Positions 50,192 to 59,984 of a DNA stretch of 64,000 nucleotides are shown piece after piece. Below the pieces are notes generated by a model that did no database searches, was not told where the DNA came from, and saw nothing but the letters and a program-made list of their open reading frames with translations. The translations under genes were made by a program, and so were the position numbers. Position 1 is the first letter of the stretch; every line of letters begins with the position of its first letter. The stretch is from Perkinsela sp. pyNocScin1. Its lineage: Eukaryota; Euglenozoa; Kinetoplastea; Prokinetoplastida; Perkinselidae. The stretch spans positions 1-64,000 of the forward strand of contig CAXHTR010000007.1 of assembly GCA_964019655.1 (NCBI GenBank), given 5' to 3'.

Positions 50192-51004
50192 ATGCATTCC
50201 AAGCCAATATGTCCCTTGCTTTTAGCAATGATTCTGTGTGCTGACTCTCCCAACACAGGTACAAAATTTCAACTCGAGTGCATGCACCGCTTTCTCCGCA
50301 TCGAGGAGCATATCAGCCGCCACGAGGAAGCACTTGCTGCTGTGCATCTGACAAATAAGCTCCTTTTACGGCCAGGTCGCTCTATAGACGAGATCTGCTC
50401 GATCCGTGGCGTGGCGTGTAACGATGGCATTTTTGAGAAATTTGTGTGGGAGTCCATCTGTGATGACCCCTTGCAGCGGCTCACAGTAGACATGAGCTGG
50501 CTCCCACCTACGACGGAAGTTGTCCACCTCAAGTCTGTGTATGCAGCAGGTGGTGTCCAGACATGCCAGCTTCCCCGCTCTCTCAAGTACTTATATCTTT
50601 ACATGGTAAGAGCTTCCGCGCGTGTCGCGCTCAGCGAGTTCGATTTTTGCTCACTGCCATCGCAAATGGAAGATGTGCACCTTCATAGTGTGTACCTGAA
50701 GGGTACTCTGGACCTCACGCTTCTATCTTCAAAGATACAACGAATTTCGATCAGTGGTTGTGCTGTTCAGGCAGTCGTGATCGACAACGCGACGATCCCA
50801 AGAAGTCTCAGAGCTGCTGTTATATCGACTTCCATGGAAAATCTGCAGTGGATAGTGCGCCACAAAGCGAAGAAAAGAGACAAACGTATCGTCTTCGAGA
50901 AGAACGCCTATGTGTATAGAAGTGATTTCGAGACAGAGAGGAACAGAGCGTGCACAGTGATGCTTTCCGATATAATTGGGGATATTCACAGGCAGAGAGC
51001 ATGA
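50192..51004 (+). CDS. LRR protein, type C
   Basis: A 270-residue protein. ATG 50192 (MHSKPICPLLLAMILCADSP) gives the most convincing signal peptide in the family, and lies just after an acceptor-like TTTTTTCAG (AG 50186-50187); an upstream ATG at 50174 lies before that AG. The cap keeps Cys69 and Cys76, but Trp is Ile (CSIRGVAC). Type C marks: DMSWLPPTTEVVHLKSVY, then LPRSLKYLYLYM. The C-terminal 60 residues are basic (HKAKKRDKRIVFEKN). Confidence 0.8.
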   Translation: MHSKPICPLLLAMILCADSPNTGTKFQLECMHRFLRIEEHISRHEEALAAVHLTNKLLLRPGRSIDEICSIRGVACNDGIFEKFVWESICDDPLQRLTVDMSWLPPTTEVVHLKSVYAAGGVQTCQLPRSLKYLYLYMVRASARVALSEFDFCSLPSQMEDVHLHSVYLKGTLDLTLLSSKIQRISISGCAVQAVVIDNATIPRSLRAAVISTSMENLQWIVRHKAKKRDKRIVFEKNAYVYRSDFETERNRACTVMLSDIIGDIHRQRA

Positions 51005-51151
51005 TGTCATTATTACTGGATAAAACATCCAAGGGAAAAAATGAGCTGCTGAAGCAAAAATTTGGATTGTTTGACCCCTGTAGGCATTGTGGTGAGCTAA
51101 AATTAAAACCAGCACTTTTGCACCAGTTGGGATAAAGAAACTTGTTGTCCT

Positions 51152-51667
51152 TTGTGTAAGTGTGTGAGCCAAAGATGCGGGCAATTCATTTTTATACATA
51201 AGCGGCAGGTGGTCTTGATACGCTGGGACAGCCTACCCAGCCCAGGCATCCAGCTCGCGTACCTGCCGAGCACTGTCGAAAACCTTTCACTCGTCCTCTG
51301 CCAAAAGAAGCAGGCCGTGAATACGAGGCGTCTACCGCGAAACCTTCGGAGACTTGACATCCAGCAAAATCGAATTTTTGGTACATTTGACTTGTCCACA
51401 CTCCCTGCACACCTCGTCACCCTCTCTGCGATGCACAATCGAATATCCGGCGTCGTGAGCCTTTTGAACCTTCCGCCACGCATTGCGACTATAAACCTAC
51501 AGTACAACAGAGTCTTCGCCCCAACCCTCTACGCTGGAGATCTGCCAGCGACGATCGAGCGTATTGATATGCGAAGGAACAGAATTGTTCGTATTGTTCT
51601 GCTGCCTGGCTGCGTACTAGATGAAAGATTTCGAAATTCACAGTGGGCAATCGATCTACATGAGTGA
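51152..51667 (+). pseudogene. LRR gene fragment, 5' end missing
   Basis: The frame encodes LRR units (LAYLPSTVENLSLVL, RRLPRNLRRLDIQQN, IFGTFDLSTLPAHL, ISGVVSLLNLPPRI) and ends with a short tail, but has no ATG before the fourth unit and no leader or cap. Trp-Asp at WDSLPSPGIQLAYLP matches the segment just after the cap in siblings. The N-terminal third was deleted. Confidence 0.65.
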
Positions 51668-51855
51668 AGCGCGTGCGAAGCGGCTCTGTCAGAAAGCGTA
51701 AGAAGTGAATTACGATATTCTTAAGATGTGGAAATCAAAGCCAGAAAGAGCTCAGGGTTTTCTATGGATAAACTATTATTCGCTCTGAGACAATTCCCAA
51801 GCTTTCGCAATTTCCTCATAAATTCTCTCAAATTTGCTCTTATATCTCAAAATTC

Positions 51856-52500
51856 ATGCTTTCCCTCTTGTGCGCAGACATCCCTATCGCCGGCCGAGTG
51901 AGCAAAGACATGCTATCCGACCAGCAGCGAATCGAAATATTCTTCAGCCCAGATAACTTTGCTGACGCTCGAGCGCTCCTCAAAGGTGATGAGGACGACG
52001 CGTGCTCTTGGTCTGGCGTCCATTGCCCTGAAGGCGGGTCGACGATTGACGAGATCAGTTGGCACGGGTCATGGTTCGTTTTAGAGGGCAGTATCGACTT
52101 CCATTCGTTTCCATCGCAGCTCAGAATAATAAATACGTACGATCAGCGCTTACGTGGGGAAATCGACACGACAGCGCTCCCGGACACGCTCGAGGTGCTG
52201 TGCCTACAGCACTGCGACTTCACCGGGGTAGCGGACCTCGGGAGCCTGCCACCAAAGCTCGATGAGCTCTTCCTGACGAAAAATCGGATCACAGCGGTGG
52301 TGAACTTCTGCAACGTCCCTGAAAGTCTGCGATGCTTTGAGATAAAGGAGCCGAACGTCAAGGGCTTACGGATTCATGTCGGTGCACTCCCACAAAATAC
52401 CCACGGATTCGATCTCAAGGTGGGATCTATCGATGAAGTCACCTATGAGAACCCTGAGGAAGCCTGGCGTGTGGTCCTCAAATCGTACGAGCAGAAATAA
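51856..52500 (+). CDS. LRR protein, type A
   Basis: A 214-residue protein with leader MLSLLCADIPIAGRVSKDML. Cap intact (Cys50-S-Trp52-S-G-V-H-Cys57). Repeats: GSIDFHSFPSQL, LRGEIDTTALPDTL, FTGVADLGSLPPKL, RITAVVNFCNVPESL, GALPQNTHGFDL, ENPEEAWRVVL. Canonical member. Confidence 0.88.
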   Translation: MLSLLCADIPIAGRVSKDMLSDQQRIEIFFSPDNFADARALLKGDEDDACSWSGVHCPEGGSTIDEISWHGSWFVLEGSIDFHSFPSQLRIINTYDQRLRGEIDTTALPDTLEVLCLQHCDFTGVADLGSLPPKLDELFLTKNRITAVVNFCNVPESLRCFEIKEPNVKGLRIHVGALPQNTHGFDLKVGSIDEVTYENPEEAWRVVLKSYEQK

Positions 52501-52646
52501 ATACAAATGCAATCGAAATACAGAAGAGAATGGTATGCAATATTCAAATCGTTTTTTCGAGAAGCCAAGTGTATTGAATTTTGTCTTCTCTCTCATAATG
52601 CGACATAGATCATACAATACAATCTTCGACCTGTATCGCACTTTGC

Positions 52647-53492
52647 TTGATTTTTGCACTCCGCACCGCTGACCTAGAGGTAGTCCCTCAGAAATCCGCC
52701 CGATCGCAGTCCATCCACATGCAGCAAACCATGTGCATGCAGCGTGTCCTTGAACCATGTACGTACAAAGGCTTTAGCACATTGTATAGGCCACTCCTTC
52801 CGTATCTACAGGGCGCTTCATCGATTGCGCATGACAGCTGCACATGGAAGGGCATCGAATGCGAGGACGGTGCTATCAAGTCAGTCCTTTTCGATCGAGA
52901 CATGCACAACAAGCCGTATAAGACGAAATTCATCGTCAATATACACTGGCTACCATCGACCATTGAGTACGTGCACATTCGAAATATGAGTCTTTTGAAC
53001 GACTGGCGCCCGGAGCGACTCCCGCGGCAGCTGCGCTACCTCTTCCTCTCGCAATGCGGTTACCAGATCCTGTATTCCGACGAAGTTGGGCAGGCAGGGA
53101 GAGATAGTACCGCAAGAATGAACCTCCAGGCACTCCCAGCTGGCCTGGAGGAGCTCTATATCGTGGGCTCATGGAGACAAAGCTCACTTGCGATAGGGCT
53201 TCTACCAGAAGGTTTGCGCAGGCTGCACATCAGCGGCTGGTCATTGAAGCACGCGTACATTCAGTATGAAGTGCTCCCGGAAAGCTTGCAGGGGGCAAGT
53301 TTTGTGAGCAACATGCACAGAAACGATTTAAAAGTTCATGCAGTTGGGCGGCAAAAGCGGGACGATCGGGTGTATATCAATCAAAAAAGAGCGGCGTATC
53401 GGCAATTTGTGGCAGAGTCAGAAGTGTACAAAGCGTTCATTGAAAAGATTCTCAAGCTTAAAGCGCCGAGGGAGAGACTTATGAGACAATAA
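52647..53492 (+). pseudogene. LRR gene, type C, without an ATG start
   Basis: The frame from 52647 is intact to the stop: leader-like LIFALRTADLEVV, cap Cys65-T-Trp67-K-G-I-E-Cys72, NIHWLPSTIEYVHIRN and LPRQLRYLFLSQCG. But the codon where siblings have ATG is TTG, and no ATG precedes it in frame before a stop at 52596. The first in-frame ATG (52719) lies 24 codons inside and would remove the leader. Either the start was lost by one mutation or a non-ATG start is used. The rest shows no decay. Confidence 0.7.
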
Positions 53493-53587
53493 ACATAGTG
53501 AAAAGTGAATTTAGTCACAGAATGCAATTATTTTCATTCGGCGCTTCATTCTTTTGTATTTTTTTGTGATTACTTCCCTGATCCTAC

Positions 53588-54235
53588 ATGCTCACTTCTC
53601 TATGCGCAGACCTCATACACGCGGGCCGCATCGACCATTCCATGCTCAGCGATAGCCAGCTGCTCGAGTTGCTCTTCGTTCCAGAAAACGAAGCCATTTT
53701 CAGAGAGAGCATGATAGGCGATGATGAGACAGCGTGCTCTTGGCCCGGCGTGCACTGCGACGCTGACGCTCGCATCATTTCTATCCACTGGGACTTCCCC
53801 ACCAGCAACGTGGCTGGGTCTGTCAACTTTCCAATGCTCCCGCCAGAAATCACAACTGTCCACTTCAGCCAGCAGCAGCTCACAGGGTTCATGGACTCAA
53901 GCCACTTGCCGCGGAAGATGCACTTTTTCTACGTCAGGCGGTGTCTCTTTGCGGGCACAGTAGCACTGGATAACTTACCACCGACGCTGCAGTACTTGTA
54001 CGTCTGCGGCAATGCGATCACACATATTGGAACCATACGGAATGTTCCAGAGACTTTACGATTTATTCAGATACGAGAGGCTTCAGTAAAGCAGGAGCTG
54101 CTGTGCATTGAGAAACTCCCTCCAGGGATGAAGAAGGTAAAGATTACGAGCGGAATCATTCGAAAAATTGACCTGGAGTGTGTGAGTGACACCCATCGTG
54201 TTGTTTGGAAGAGCAAAGCAAAGGAGAAGAAGTGA
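53588..54235 (+). CDS. LRR protein, type A
   Basis: A 215-residue protein with leader MLTSLCADLIHAGRIDHSML. Cap intact (Cys50-S-Trp52-P-G-V-H-Cys57). Repeats: GSVNFPMLPPEI, LTGFMDSSHLPRKM, FAGTVALDNLPPTL, AITHIGTIRNVPETL, IEKLPPGM. It ends in a Lys-rich tail. The stop codon lies inside the left arm of a perfect 16-bp inverted repeat (54230-54289). Confidence 0.88.
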   Translation: MLTSLCADLIHAGRIDHSMLSDSQLLELLFVPENEAIFRESMIGDDETACSWPGVHCDADARIISIHWDFPTSNVAGSVNFPMLPPEITTVHFSQQQLTGFMDSSHLPRKMHFFYVRRCLFAGTVALDNLPPTLQYLYVCGNAITHIGTIRNVPETLRFIQIREASVKQELLCIEKLPPGMKKVKITSGIIRKIDLECVSDTHRVVWKSKAKEKK

Positions 54236-54289
54236 TTCTCTCTGTTGTGATGAAATGTGTGTTGACTTCATTTACAGAGAGAATCACTT
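54230..54289. repeat. perfect 16-bp inverted repeat across the stop codon
   Basis: AAGTGATTCTCTCTGT at 54230-54245 is perfectly complementary to ACAGAGAGAATCACTT at 54274-54289. The 28-base loop contains a further ATGAA/TTCAT pair. The transcript would form a strong hairpin that includes the TGA of the upstream gene. It could act in 3' processing, stability or termination; it could also be the mark of a small inverted duplication. Confidence 0.8.
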
Positions 54290-54538
54290 GTGTATATGAT
54301 TTGCAAAACGCTTGTGACGATGTGTCGCTCGAAAATAGACATTGAAGCATCTCATGTACTTATGGTGGGCCTATGTAGTCATAGATATCGCTGGATGGCT
54401 CTAAGTGGCTAGAAAACGCCACATATTCTACTGAATAGTGGCCCTAGCGTAGAATTAGATCGTCTGTACGAGCATATACATCGCAAAGGTATCAAATGCT
54501 CCAAATTTTGACAACCGTTTCCTCTCTTCATAAAAACA
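54236..54538. other. intergenic, hairpin then nothing recognised
   Basis: 303 bp. Apart from the inverted repeat at its start nothing is recognised. Confidence 0.5.
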
Positions 54539-55378
54539 ATGCTCTCCATTCTCACAGCAGCTGATACTGCCCTTGGCCGGCCCGATCTGGCGCTGCTCAG
54601 CTCGCAGGATGCCATGGAGCTCCTCGCCGAAAGCCTTGATTTACCGGCACAAGAGATTTTTCAGGACGCACATGGTGGCTATACCAACGCATGCGGTTGG
54701 TACGGGGTAGCGTGCTCTAAGGAGCAAAACGTCAAGAGCATAAGCTGGGAGCGTAAGGGCATGCCAGTTGAGAAATTTTCTGGCGTGTTGAACGTTCCAA
54801 TGCTGCCTCGTTCGCTCAAATTTCTGGGAATAATGCATCTCCAAATACGTGGATTGCTTGACACTTTGGCCCTTCCGCCGAGAATGAAACAAATTCATAT
54901 CGTTCAGACGAATTTTTGTGGAACTATTGTCTTCGGATCTTTGCCTGGGACACTTCGGGAGTTTAATGTGGAAAAGAACGCCTTTTCGGGGTCTGTGGAC
55001 TTGACCAGCCTCCCACCGAATCTTGAAGAGCTACGGCTCAGCAAGAACCAATTCTTCGGGGAAGTCGATCTCGACCACCTGGGACCAAAGATCCATTGGG
55101 TGTTCCTCGACCACAATGCTTTTGTGGGCTCACTGTCTTTCGCGAATCTTCCGCAGAGCCTGACGTACCTCGATGTCGGCGACAACGACTTTATGGGCAG
55201 TTTGGACACGGCACAGATCCCGAGAACAATGAACGCGCTTGTCATTCGGGGCAATGACTTTTCGGGGGAATTTCACCTTCAGCACGTGCCAAAAGGCTGT
55301 ATCGTGTATGGCACAAAGCGGCCATTCTGCGAAGAGGAGCCCAAGCCAAACCCGAAACTTGTGGTTGTTCGAGACTGA
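54539..55378 (+). CDS. LRR protein, type B
   Basis: A 279-residue protein with leader MLSILTAADTALGRPDLALL. Cap region FQDAHGGYTNAC with Cys52-G-Trp54-Y-G-V-A-Cys59. About eight repeats (FSGVLNVPMLPRSL, FCGTIVFGSLPGTL, FSGSVDLTSLPPNL, FFGEVDLDHLGPKI, FVGSLSFANLPQSL, FMGSLDTAQIPRTM, FSGEFHLQHVP), ending in a short Lys/Glu/Pro tail. Confidence 0.9.
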   Translation: MLSILTAADTALGRPDLALLSSQDAMELLAESLDLPAQEIFQDAHGGYTNACGWYGVACSKEQNVKSISWERKGMPVEKFSGVLNVPMLPRSLKFLGIMHLQIRGLLDTLALPPRMKQIHIVQTNFCGTIVFGSLPGTLREFNVEKNAFSGSVDLTSLPPNLEELRLSKNQFFGEVDLDHLGPKIHWVFLDHNAFVGSLSFANLPQSLTYLDVGDNDFMGSLDTAQIPRTMNALVIRGNDFSGEFHLQHVPKGCIVYGTKRPFCEEEPKPNPKLVVVRD

Positions 55379-55719
55379 GTGACAGTGCCACGCTTTGAGC
55401 GTATCTTTACGAATGAAATAAGTCATTAAAATTTGCATGGAAACAGTTATTTTGAGTTTACGTCATATTCTGCAGCATCAAATCATTTTTCATGAAGGAA
55501 TGAGAGATCCGCGAGTTGTCAGTGCATGCTTAGTAGGAAATGATATCGATAATTTTCATTAGGTTAGTCAAGTAGATAGTCCCAGCGAGCCATGAGTGGT
55601 GGTAAAAGAGCTCCTGCAAGTCAATAAAGCACTCGAGGCTTAGACTCACTAAATCCGCATAAAATTTTGGTTTTTCACTTGTACTTCGTTCTACATCTCA
55701 AAGCTCATTTTCTAAATTA
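55379..55719. other. intergenic, nothing recognised
   Basis: 341 bp, AT-rich. Confidence 0.5.
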
Positions 55720-56538
55720 ATGCTCACCCTTCTTACAGCTGACACCGAAGCGATCGGCCGCTTCAACTCCGATGCCATGACCGATCAAATGCGCATGGAA
55801 GTCTTTGTATCTGGTGTCAAGAATGTATCGAATCTGCAAGACGCAGATGGTGCCTTCCTGCCTATCTGCGAATGGCCGGGGATTACGTTTGATGCAGAAG
55901 ACCGCGTGACAAAAGTGAACTTTGACATGCGCCCCGGCGAAAACTTTTCTGATAGCGACGGTGAATTAGATGACGTTTATGTGTTTTTCATAGGACCAGG
56001 TGGGAGATTTGACTTTCAGTGGCTTCCTAAGAGCTTAAAAGAACTCAGTGTTGCTGCTCTCGATGTCAAAGGCACAGTGGATACAAAGTGCTTGCCGGAG
56101 CTTTTATCGACACTCGATGCTTCCTACAACCTCCTCTCAGGCCCCTTCTGCTTGAAGGGCCTCCCTCAGTCAATAGAGCACGTCATGATCGAAGTAAATG
56201 CATTTTCCGGAAGTCTGCACATCGCAGAAATGCCGAGGTCGATGCTGCGCTTCAATGGCGGGCGAAATGAATTTTTTGGGACTGTGTGCCTCCAGGACCT
56301 GCCACCCAAGATGAGTTATTTCGACGTCCAGAGGAACCAGCTGACGGGCAGCATTTCCATGCGCGACTTGCCTCCACCACTGCTTTTCTTCTCTGTTGAA
56401 AGAAACTCGTTTTCACAAGATAAACTCGTCGTTGGGTATAACCATGTGGACAGGCTGAGCTGCTTTCTCGACAAAGAAGTTTTTGGGCGAATTGAGGATG
56501 AAGACGGAAATGATATTTCGAGCAAATTTCAAAGATGA
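55720..56538 (+). CDS. LRR protein, type B, second cap Cys lost
   Basis: A 272-residue protein with leader MLTLLTADTEAIGRF. The cap has Cys50-E-Trp52-P-G-I-T but Phe57 in place of the second Cys. An acidic insertion (SDSDGELDDVYVFF) precedes the first repeat. About six repeats follow (LSGPFCLKGLPQSI, FSGSLHIAEMPRSM, FFGTVCLQDLPPKM, LTGSISMRDLPPPL), then a tail with DKEVFGRIEDEDGND, related to the DEDGN block at 16112. Confidence 0.87.
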   Translation: MLTLLTADTEAIGRFNSDAMTDQMRMEVFVSGVKNVSNLQDADGAFLPICEWPGITFDAEDRVTKVNFDMRPGENFSDSDGELDDVYVFFIGPGGRFDFQWLPKSLKELSVAALDVKGTVDTKCLPELLSTLDASYNLLSGPFCLKGLPQSIEHVMIEVNAFSGSLHIAEMPRSMLRFNGGRNEFFGTVCLQDLPPKMSYFDVQRNQLTGSISMRDLPPPLLFFSVERNSFSQDKLVVGYNHVDRLSCFLDKEVFGRIEDEDGNDISSKFQR

Positions 56539-56655
56539 TTTAGATTTTGAATTGCTTATAAGTAGAGACTCTTTACTCATTGGAAAGAACGTCACAACGA
56601 TTCAAAAGAATGAATCTCCGACTGTTTTCTTTCCAAGTGTCTTTGAAATTTCCTT

Positions 56656-57759
56656 ATGTTGAAGCTTTTGCTCACAGCTGACAGCCAGTCGAATCCAACC
56701 AATCTCTCCGACCAAAGCATCCTTGAGGGTATCGTCAAGCAATGCACTGAGAGCACGCAGCGCAAGCTCCAAGATGCAGGCGGCAATTTTCTGAATGTAT
56801 GCAAGTGGGAGGGCATCACGTGCGATCAAGATAGTTCTGTCACTGAAATTAGCTGGATGATGGTTCTCGAGTCGAATGCGACTCCCATAGATCTCTGTGT
56901 ACTACCAGAAAAACTTCGCAGCCTTGAAATCTACGCCGACGGTGGGTCATTCGTCCTTCACAGTGCTGCCCTACCGCAAACGCTCGAAACGCTTTCGATT
57001 TCAAACGCAAAGGTCACCGGCAACATCGAGTTCAAATCGTTTCCGGAAAAGCTTAAAAAGGTGCGAATCAGCGACTGCGCACACTCTGGTGAGGTCAATA
57101 TTGAGGGACTCCCAGCTGGGATCACGGAGGTGGACATCTCTCGAAACAAGTGCACGGGGACTTTGAACTTGGACTCGCTCCCAACGAAGCTCCGCAGACT
57201 CATGGCCTCTGCAAACGGCTACTCCGGGGGTATCAAGCTCGGCCGCCTGCCCAGGGACCTGACGCATGTGCAGCTTGACAAGAACGATCTGTCCGGCGAA
57301 GTCAGCCTCACTGTCCTCCGTGAGGGCATTGAGCACCTCGTGCTGAGCGCGAACAGGTTTGAAGGGAAAATTAACCTGACGAGGCTGCCACCGTCGCTCC
57401 ACGTGCTGAAGCTCAGTGGAAACAATTTTTCGGGGCCGCTCAACCTCACAAAGCTCAAGAGTGGGATGTATGAGCTCTTTCTCTCAGACAATAAATTCTC
57501 AGGGGAAATCAACCTCAGCGCGCTACCAGGCTCTCTGACCAATCTGTACCTCGATGGCAACCAGCTCAGCGGGCGTGTTGATGTTTCGAAGCTCCCACTC
57601 AACCTTTTCAACCTGGCACTCGGAAAGAATTCGTTTGCAGGGGTTCTCGACCTCTCCAAGGTCCCTGGAATGACGACTGTTACCCACGAGGGCGCTGGCT
57701 TCAGCGAGGTCATCCCGGGCAAGCCCGTCGAGGTGGACAACAAAATGTGGTATCGTTAG
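56656..57759 (+). CDS. LRR protein, type B, about 12 repeats
   Basis: A 367-residue protein, the longest intact member. Leader MLKLLLTADSQSNPTNLSDQ lacks the Gly-Arg-x-Asp piece, a small in-frame deletion. Cap intact (Cys49-K-Trp51-E-G-I-T-Cys56). About twelve regular repeats fill the rest, the last ones near-consensus (NNFSGPLNLTKLKSGMYEL, NKFSGEINLSALPGSLTNL, NQLSGRVDVSKLPLNLFNL). No membrane or anchor segment. Confidence 0.9.
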   Translation: MLKLLLTADSQSNPTNLSDQSILEGIVKQCTESTQRKLQDAGGNFLNVCKWEGITCDQDSSVTEISWMMVLESNATPIDLCVLPEKLRSLEIYADGGSFVLHSAALPQTLETLSISNAKVTGNIEFKSFPEKLKKVRISDCAHSGEVNIEGLPAGITEVDISRNKCTGTLNLDSLPTKLRRLMASANGYSGGIKLGRLPRDLTHVQLDKNDLSGEVSLTVLREGIEHLVLSANRFEGKINLTRLPPSLHVLKLSGNNFSGPLNLTKLKSGMYELFLSDNKFSGEINLSALPGSLTNLYLDGNQLSGRVDVSKLPLNLFNLALGKNSFAGVLDLSKVPGMTTVTHEGAGFSEVIPGKPVEVDNKMWYR

Positions 57760-57888
57760 AACAGAACGAGAGGTGATGGAATACGACATAAATGTAAAAA
57801 TCAAGAGAGGTAAGTATGAATGAAAGTCATCGTTTTCCTATCGTAGAGCACGAGCATCAGCTTCACGTTCATTCGTTTTCATATTTCA

Positions 57889-58145
57889 ATGCCAAGCTTT
57901 CTTGAAATAGCAGCCAGTGACTCTCCGTTCGGCCGAAACAACCACAGCGTACTGACCGCTTTGCACATGCTGGGGCTGGTATTAAGTTCATTGGGCTTTC
58001 GAATAATAAATTGAAGGGCATAGCTGTTGTGAATTTAGATTTGGGAGCACGCAGGGTGTATCTCGGTGGTATTGCAATCGATGCACTTGTTGACGAGAAT
58101 GGGCAACCGCACCGCTATGTATCGAAAATGTTGGTAGCGTGGTGA
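57889..58145 (+). pseudogene. LRR gene with large internal deletion, type B
   Basis: ATG 57889 opens a normal leader (MPSFLEIAASDSPFGRNNHS), which after about 25 codons runs into another frame and stops at 58012. In that other frame the C-terminal block of a type B gene is readable to 58145 (FIGLSNNKLKGIAVVNLD, RRVYLGGIAIDALVDENG), matching the ends of 17171-18010 and 16112-16996. About 200 codons between are gone. Confidence 0.72.
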
Positions 58146-58241
58146 GGGCAGGATGGATTTTTAAGCAAAAGAACGAAAAAATCGCATGTGTGTGAAGGAA
58201 CGCCTTTCAAAGTTTTCATTTCAATTTTTTAGTTCATTTCC

Positions 58242-59099
58242 ATGCCAGGCGCCACTTTTGTATTTCTGCAAGCCGTCGACCCATCACTGGGCCGCTTCGA
58301 CAGAAACGCACTCACAGACCAGATGCTGATGGAGCTCCTCATCGAGCCCTTCGACGGTCCTTCCAAGCAGCGCTTTCTTGATTCTGCAGGCCATATAGCT
58401 GACGCGTGCGTTTGGCTCGGGGTGTTTTGCAGCGACGCTGGGGATGTAGAATCAGTCTTCATCAGCGAAAAGGTCGCACCTTCCATCAATTTACAGTTTC
58501 TCCCCTCGAAACTCCTCTGCTTTAGCATTCGCGGGCACGCGCTTGATGGGTCACTCGATGTGCACGACCTTCCGGCGACGCTCATGGACTATGACATCGC
58601 TGACAACAAGATCTGCGGTGAGCTCGACTTACCAGCGCTCCCGAGGGCCATGCGGCTTTTGTGCGTCGAGTTCAACTTGCTCACGGGGACGCTCGACCTC
58701 AAAAGCCTACCGCCCTCGCTCGAGACTTTTTACGGCGCAAGCAATCAATTTACGGGCAGTATCTCCCTGACATCGCTCCCAGAAGGGCTCGAGGAGCTTT
58801 CGCTCTCAAACAATATGCTGAGCGGGGAGATCTGCCTCGACTCTCTCCCACTGATGCTCCAAGAAATTCGCCTCGACCGCAATCATCTGACTGGCGAATT
58901 TTCGTTCCGGTTCCCACCATCAACGAGTTTCTACATCACTGCGAGACAGAACCGATTTGTGGGGACAGCCGTTGTCTACCGCGGTGGGGAGAACAATGCC
59001 CGAATTCTTCCAAATGCTGGGCTTACCTCCATCGTCGATGAGAACAGAAAGGAGTTCCAGCTGTGGCACGATGAGGGTGAAATCATAGAGTTTAAGTAA
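58242..59099 (+). CDS. LRR protein, type B
   Basis: A 285-residue protein with leader MPGATFVFLQAVDPSLGRFD. Cap region FLDSAGHIADAC with Cys56-V-Trp58-L-G-V-F-Cys63. About seven repeats (LDGSLDVHDLPATL, ICGELDLPALPRAM, LTGTLDLKSLPPSL, FTGSISLTSLPEGL, LSGEICLDSLPLML, LTGEFSFRFPP), then the FVGTAVV and SIVDENRKEF tail shared with 17171-18010. Confidence 0.9.
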   Translation: MPGATFVFLQAVDPSLGRFDRNALTDQMLMELLIEPFDGPSKQRFLDSAGHIADACVWLGVFCSDAGDVESVFISEKVAPSINLQFLPSKLLCFSIRGHALDGSLDVHDLPATLMDYDIADNKICGELDLPALPRAMRLLCVEFNLLTGTLDLKSLPPSLETFYGASNQFTGSISLTSLPEGLEELSLSNNMLSGEICLDSLPLMLQEIRLDRNHLTGEFSFRFPPSTSFYITARQNRFVGTAVVYRGGENNARILPNAGLTSIVDENRKEFQLWHDEGEIIEFK

Positions 59100-59230
59100 A
59101 GTCAGACAAACGTTGATTGAGATGAACATCTGATATCGAAAATTTTTGTATTAGAAAGTGAAAGTGGGATGCAGTCTGCTTTTCTTTTCGCAAAGTCAAT
59201 TTCCACTTTTTCGTGCCGAATTTCTCTAAA

Positions 59231-59866
59231 ATGCAAATCCTTCATCTCATCACCGCACTCGAAAACGATGTTACACACGCAGGCAGGTTCGACCCCGAAA
59301 TGCTCACCGACCAAATGCGCATGGAAATGTTCATCACGCCTGACTCTGAAAGTGAAATGCAAAAGCTCGGAGATCGAGACGCTGCATGTGCATGGAGAGG
59401 CATTGATTGCGCAGGCGAGGACGGTCGGGTCACAGCCATCGACTGGTCGACAGAAGACTTTTGCATCAGTGGGATCGTCGACATGCGCATGATGCCACCG
59501 CTCACGACATACTTCAACCTGTACAACGAGCCGCTGCGAGGCGACATGGAGACGAGCGCACTTCCGCGCACATTGGCGCACTTTTTCGTGCATTATTGCC
59601 ATTTCACGGGCACTGTGGACCTTGGAAACCTGCCACCCACGCTTTTGGACTTTTATGTCAGTGACAATCGCATAACAGCGATATCGCATGTGTATAACCT
59701 TCCTGCGGCATTGTGTTTTTGCTTTGTCTCGGAAGGGGCTATCCAAAGCGATGTGCTCCGCGTAGGCAAGCTTCCAGAGGGGGATTTCATGCTAAATTTT
59801 GAGGGCTCCAATAAACAGTCGGTACTTCTGGAGGACGAAATCGATAGAGATAGAGTCACTTTCTGA
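59231..59866 (+). CDS. LRR protein, type A
   Basis: A 211-residue protein. ATG 59231 is chosen; the frame extends 6 codons upstream only to a GTG. Leader MQILHLITALENDVTHAGRF is four residues longer than siblings. Cap intact (Cys53-A-Trp55-R-G-I-D-Cys60). Repeats: GIVDMRMMPPLT, LRGDMETSALPRTL, FTGTVDLGNLPPTL, RITAISHVYNLPAAL, VGKLPEGD, DEIDRDRVTF. Confidence 0.88.
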   Translation: MQILHLITALENDVTHAGRFDPEMLTDQMRMEMFITPDSESEMQKLGDRDAACAWRGIDCAGEDGRVTAIDWSTEDFCISGIVDMRMMPPLTTYFNLYNEPLRGDMETSALPRTLAHFFVHYCHFTGTVDLGNLPPTLLDFYVSDNRITAISHVYNLPAALCFCFVSEGAIQSDVLRVGKLPEGDFMLNFEGSNKQSVLLEDEIDRDRVTF

Positions 59867-59984
59867 TTGCAAAGATGCCATAGACAAAAATGAATTTTGA
59901 GTGTTTTCTCATTCTTAACTGGAATTTAGGATCGATTCCAGCATCACTCCTTTATTTTATTTCTTCTTCCGATCATTTGCGCAG

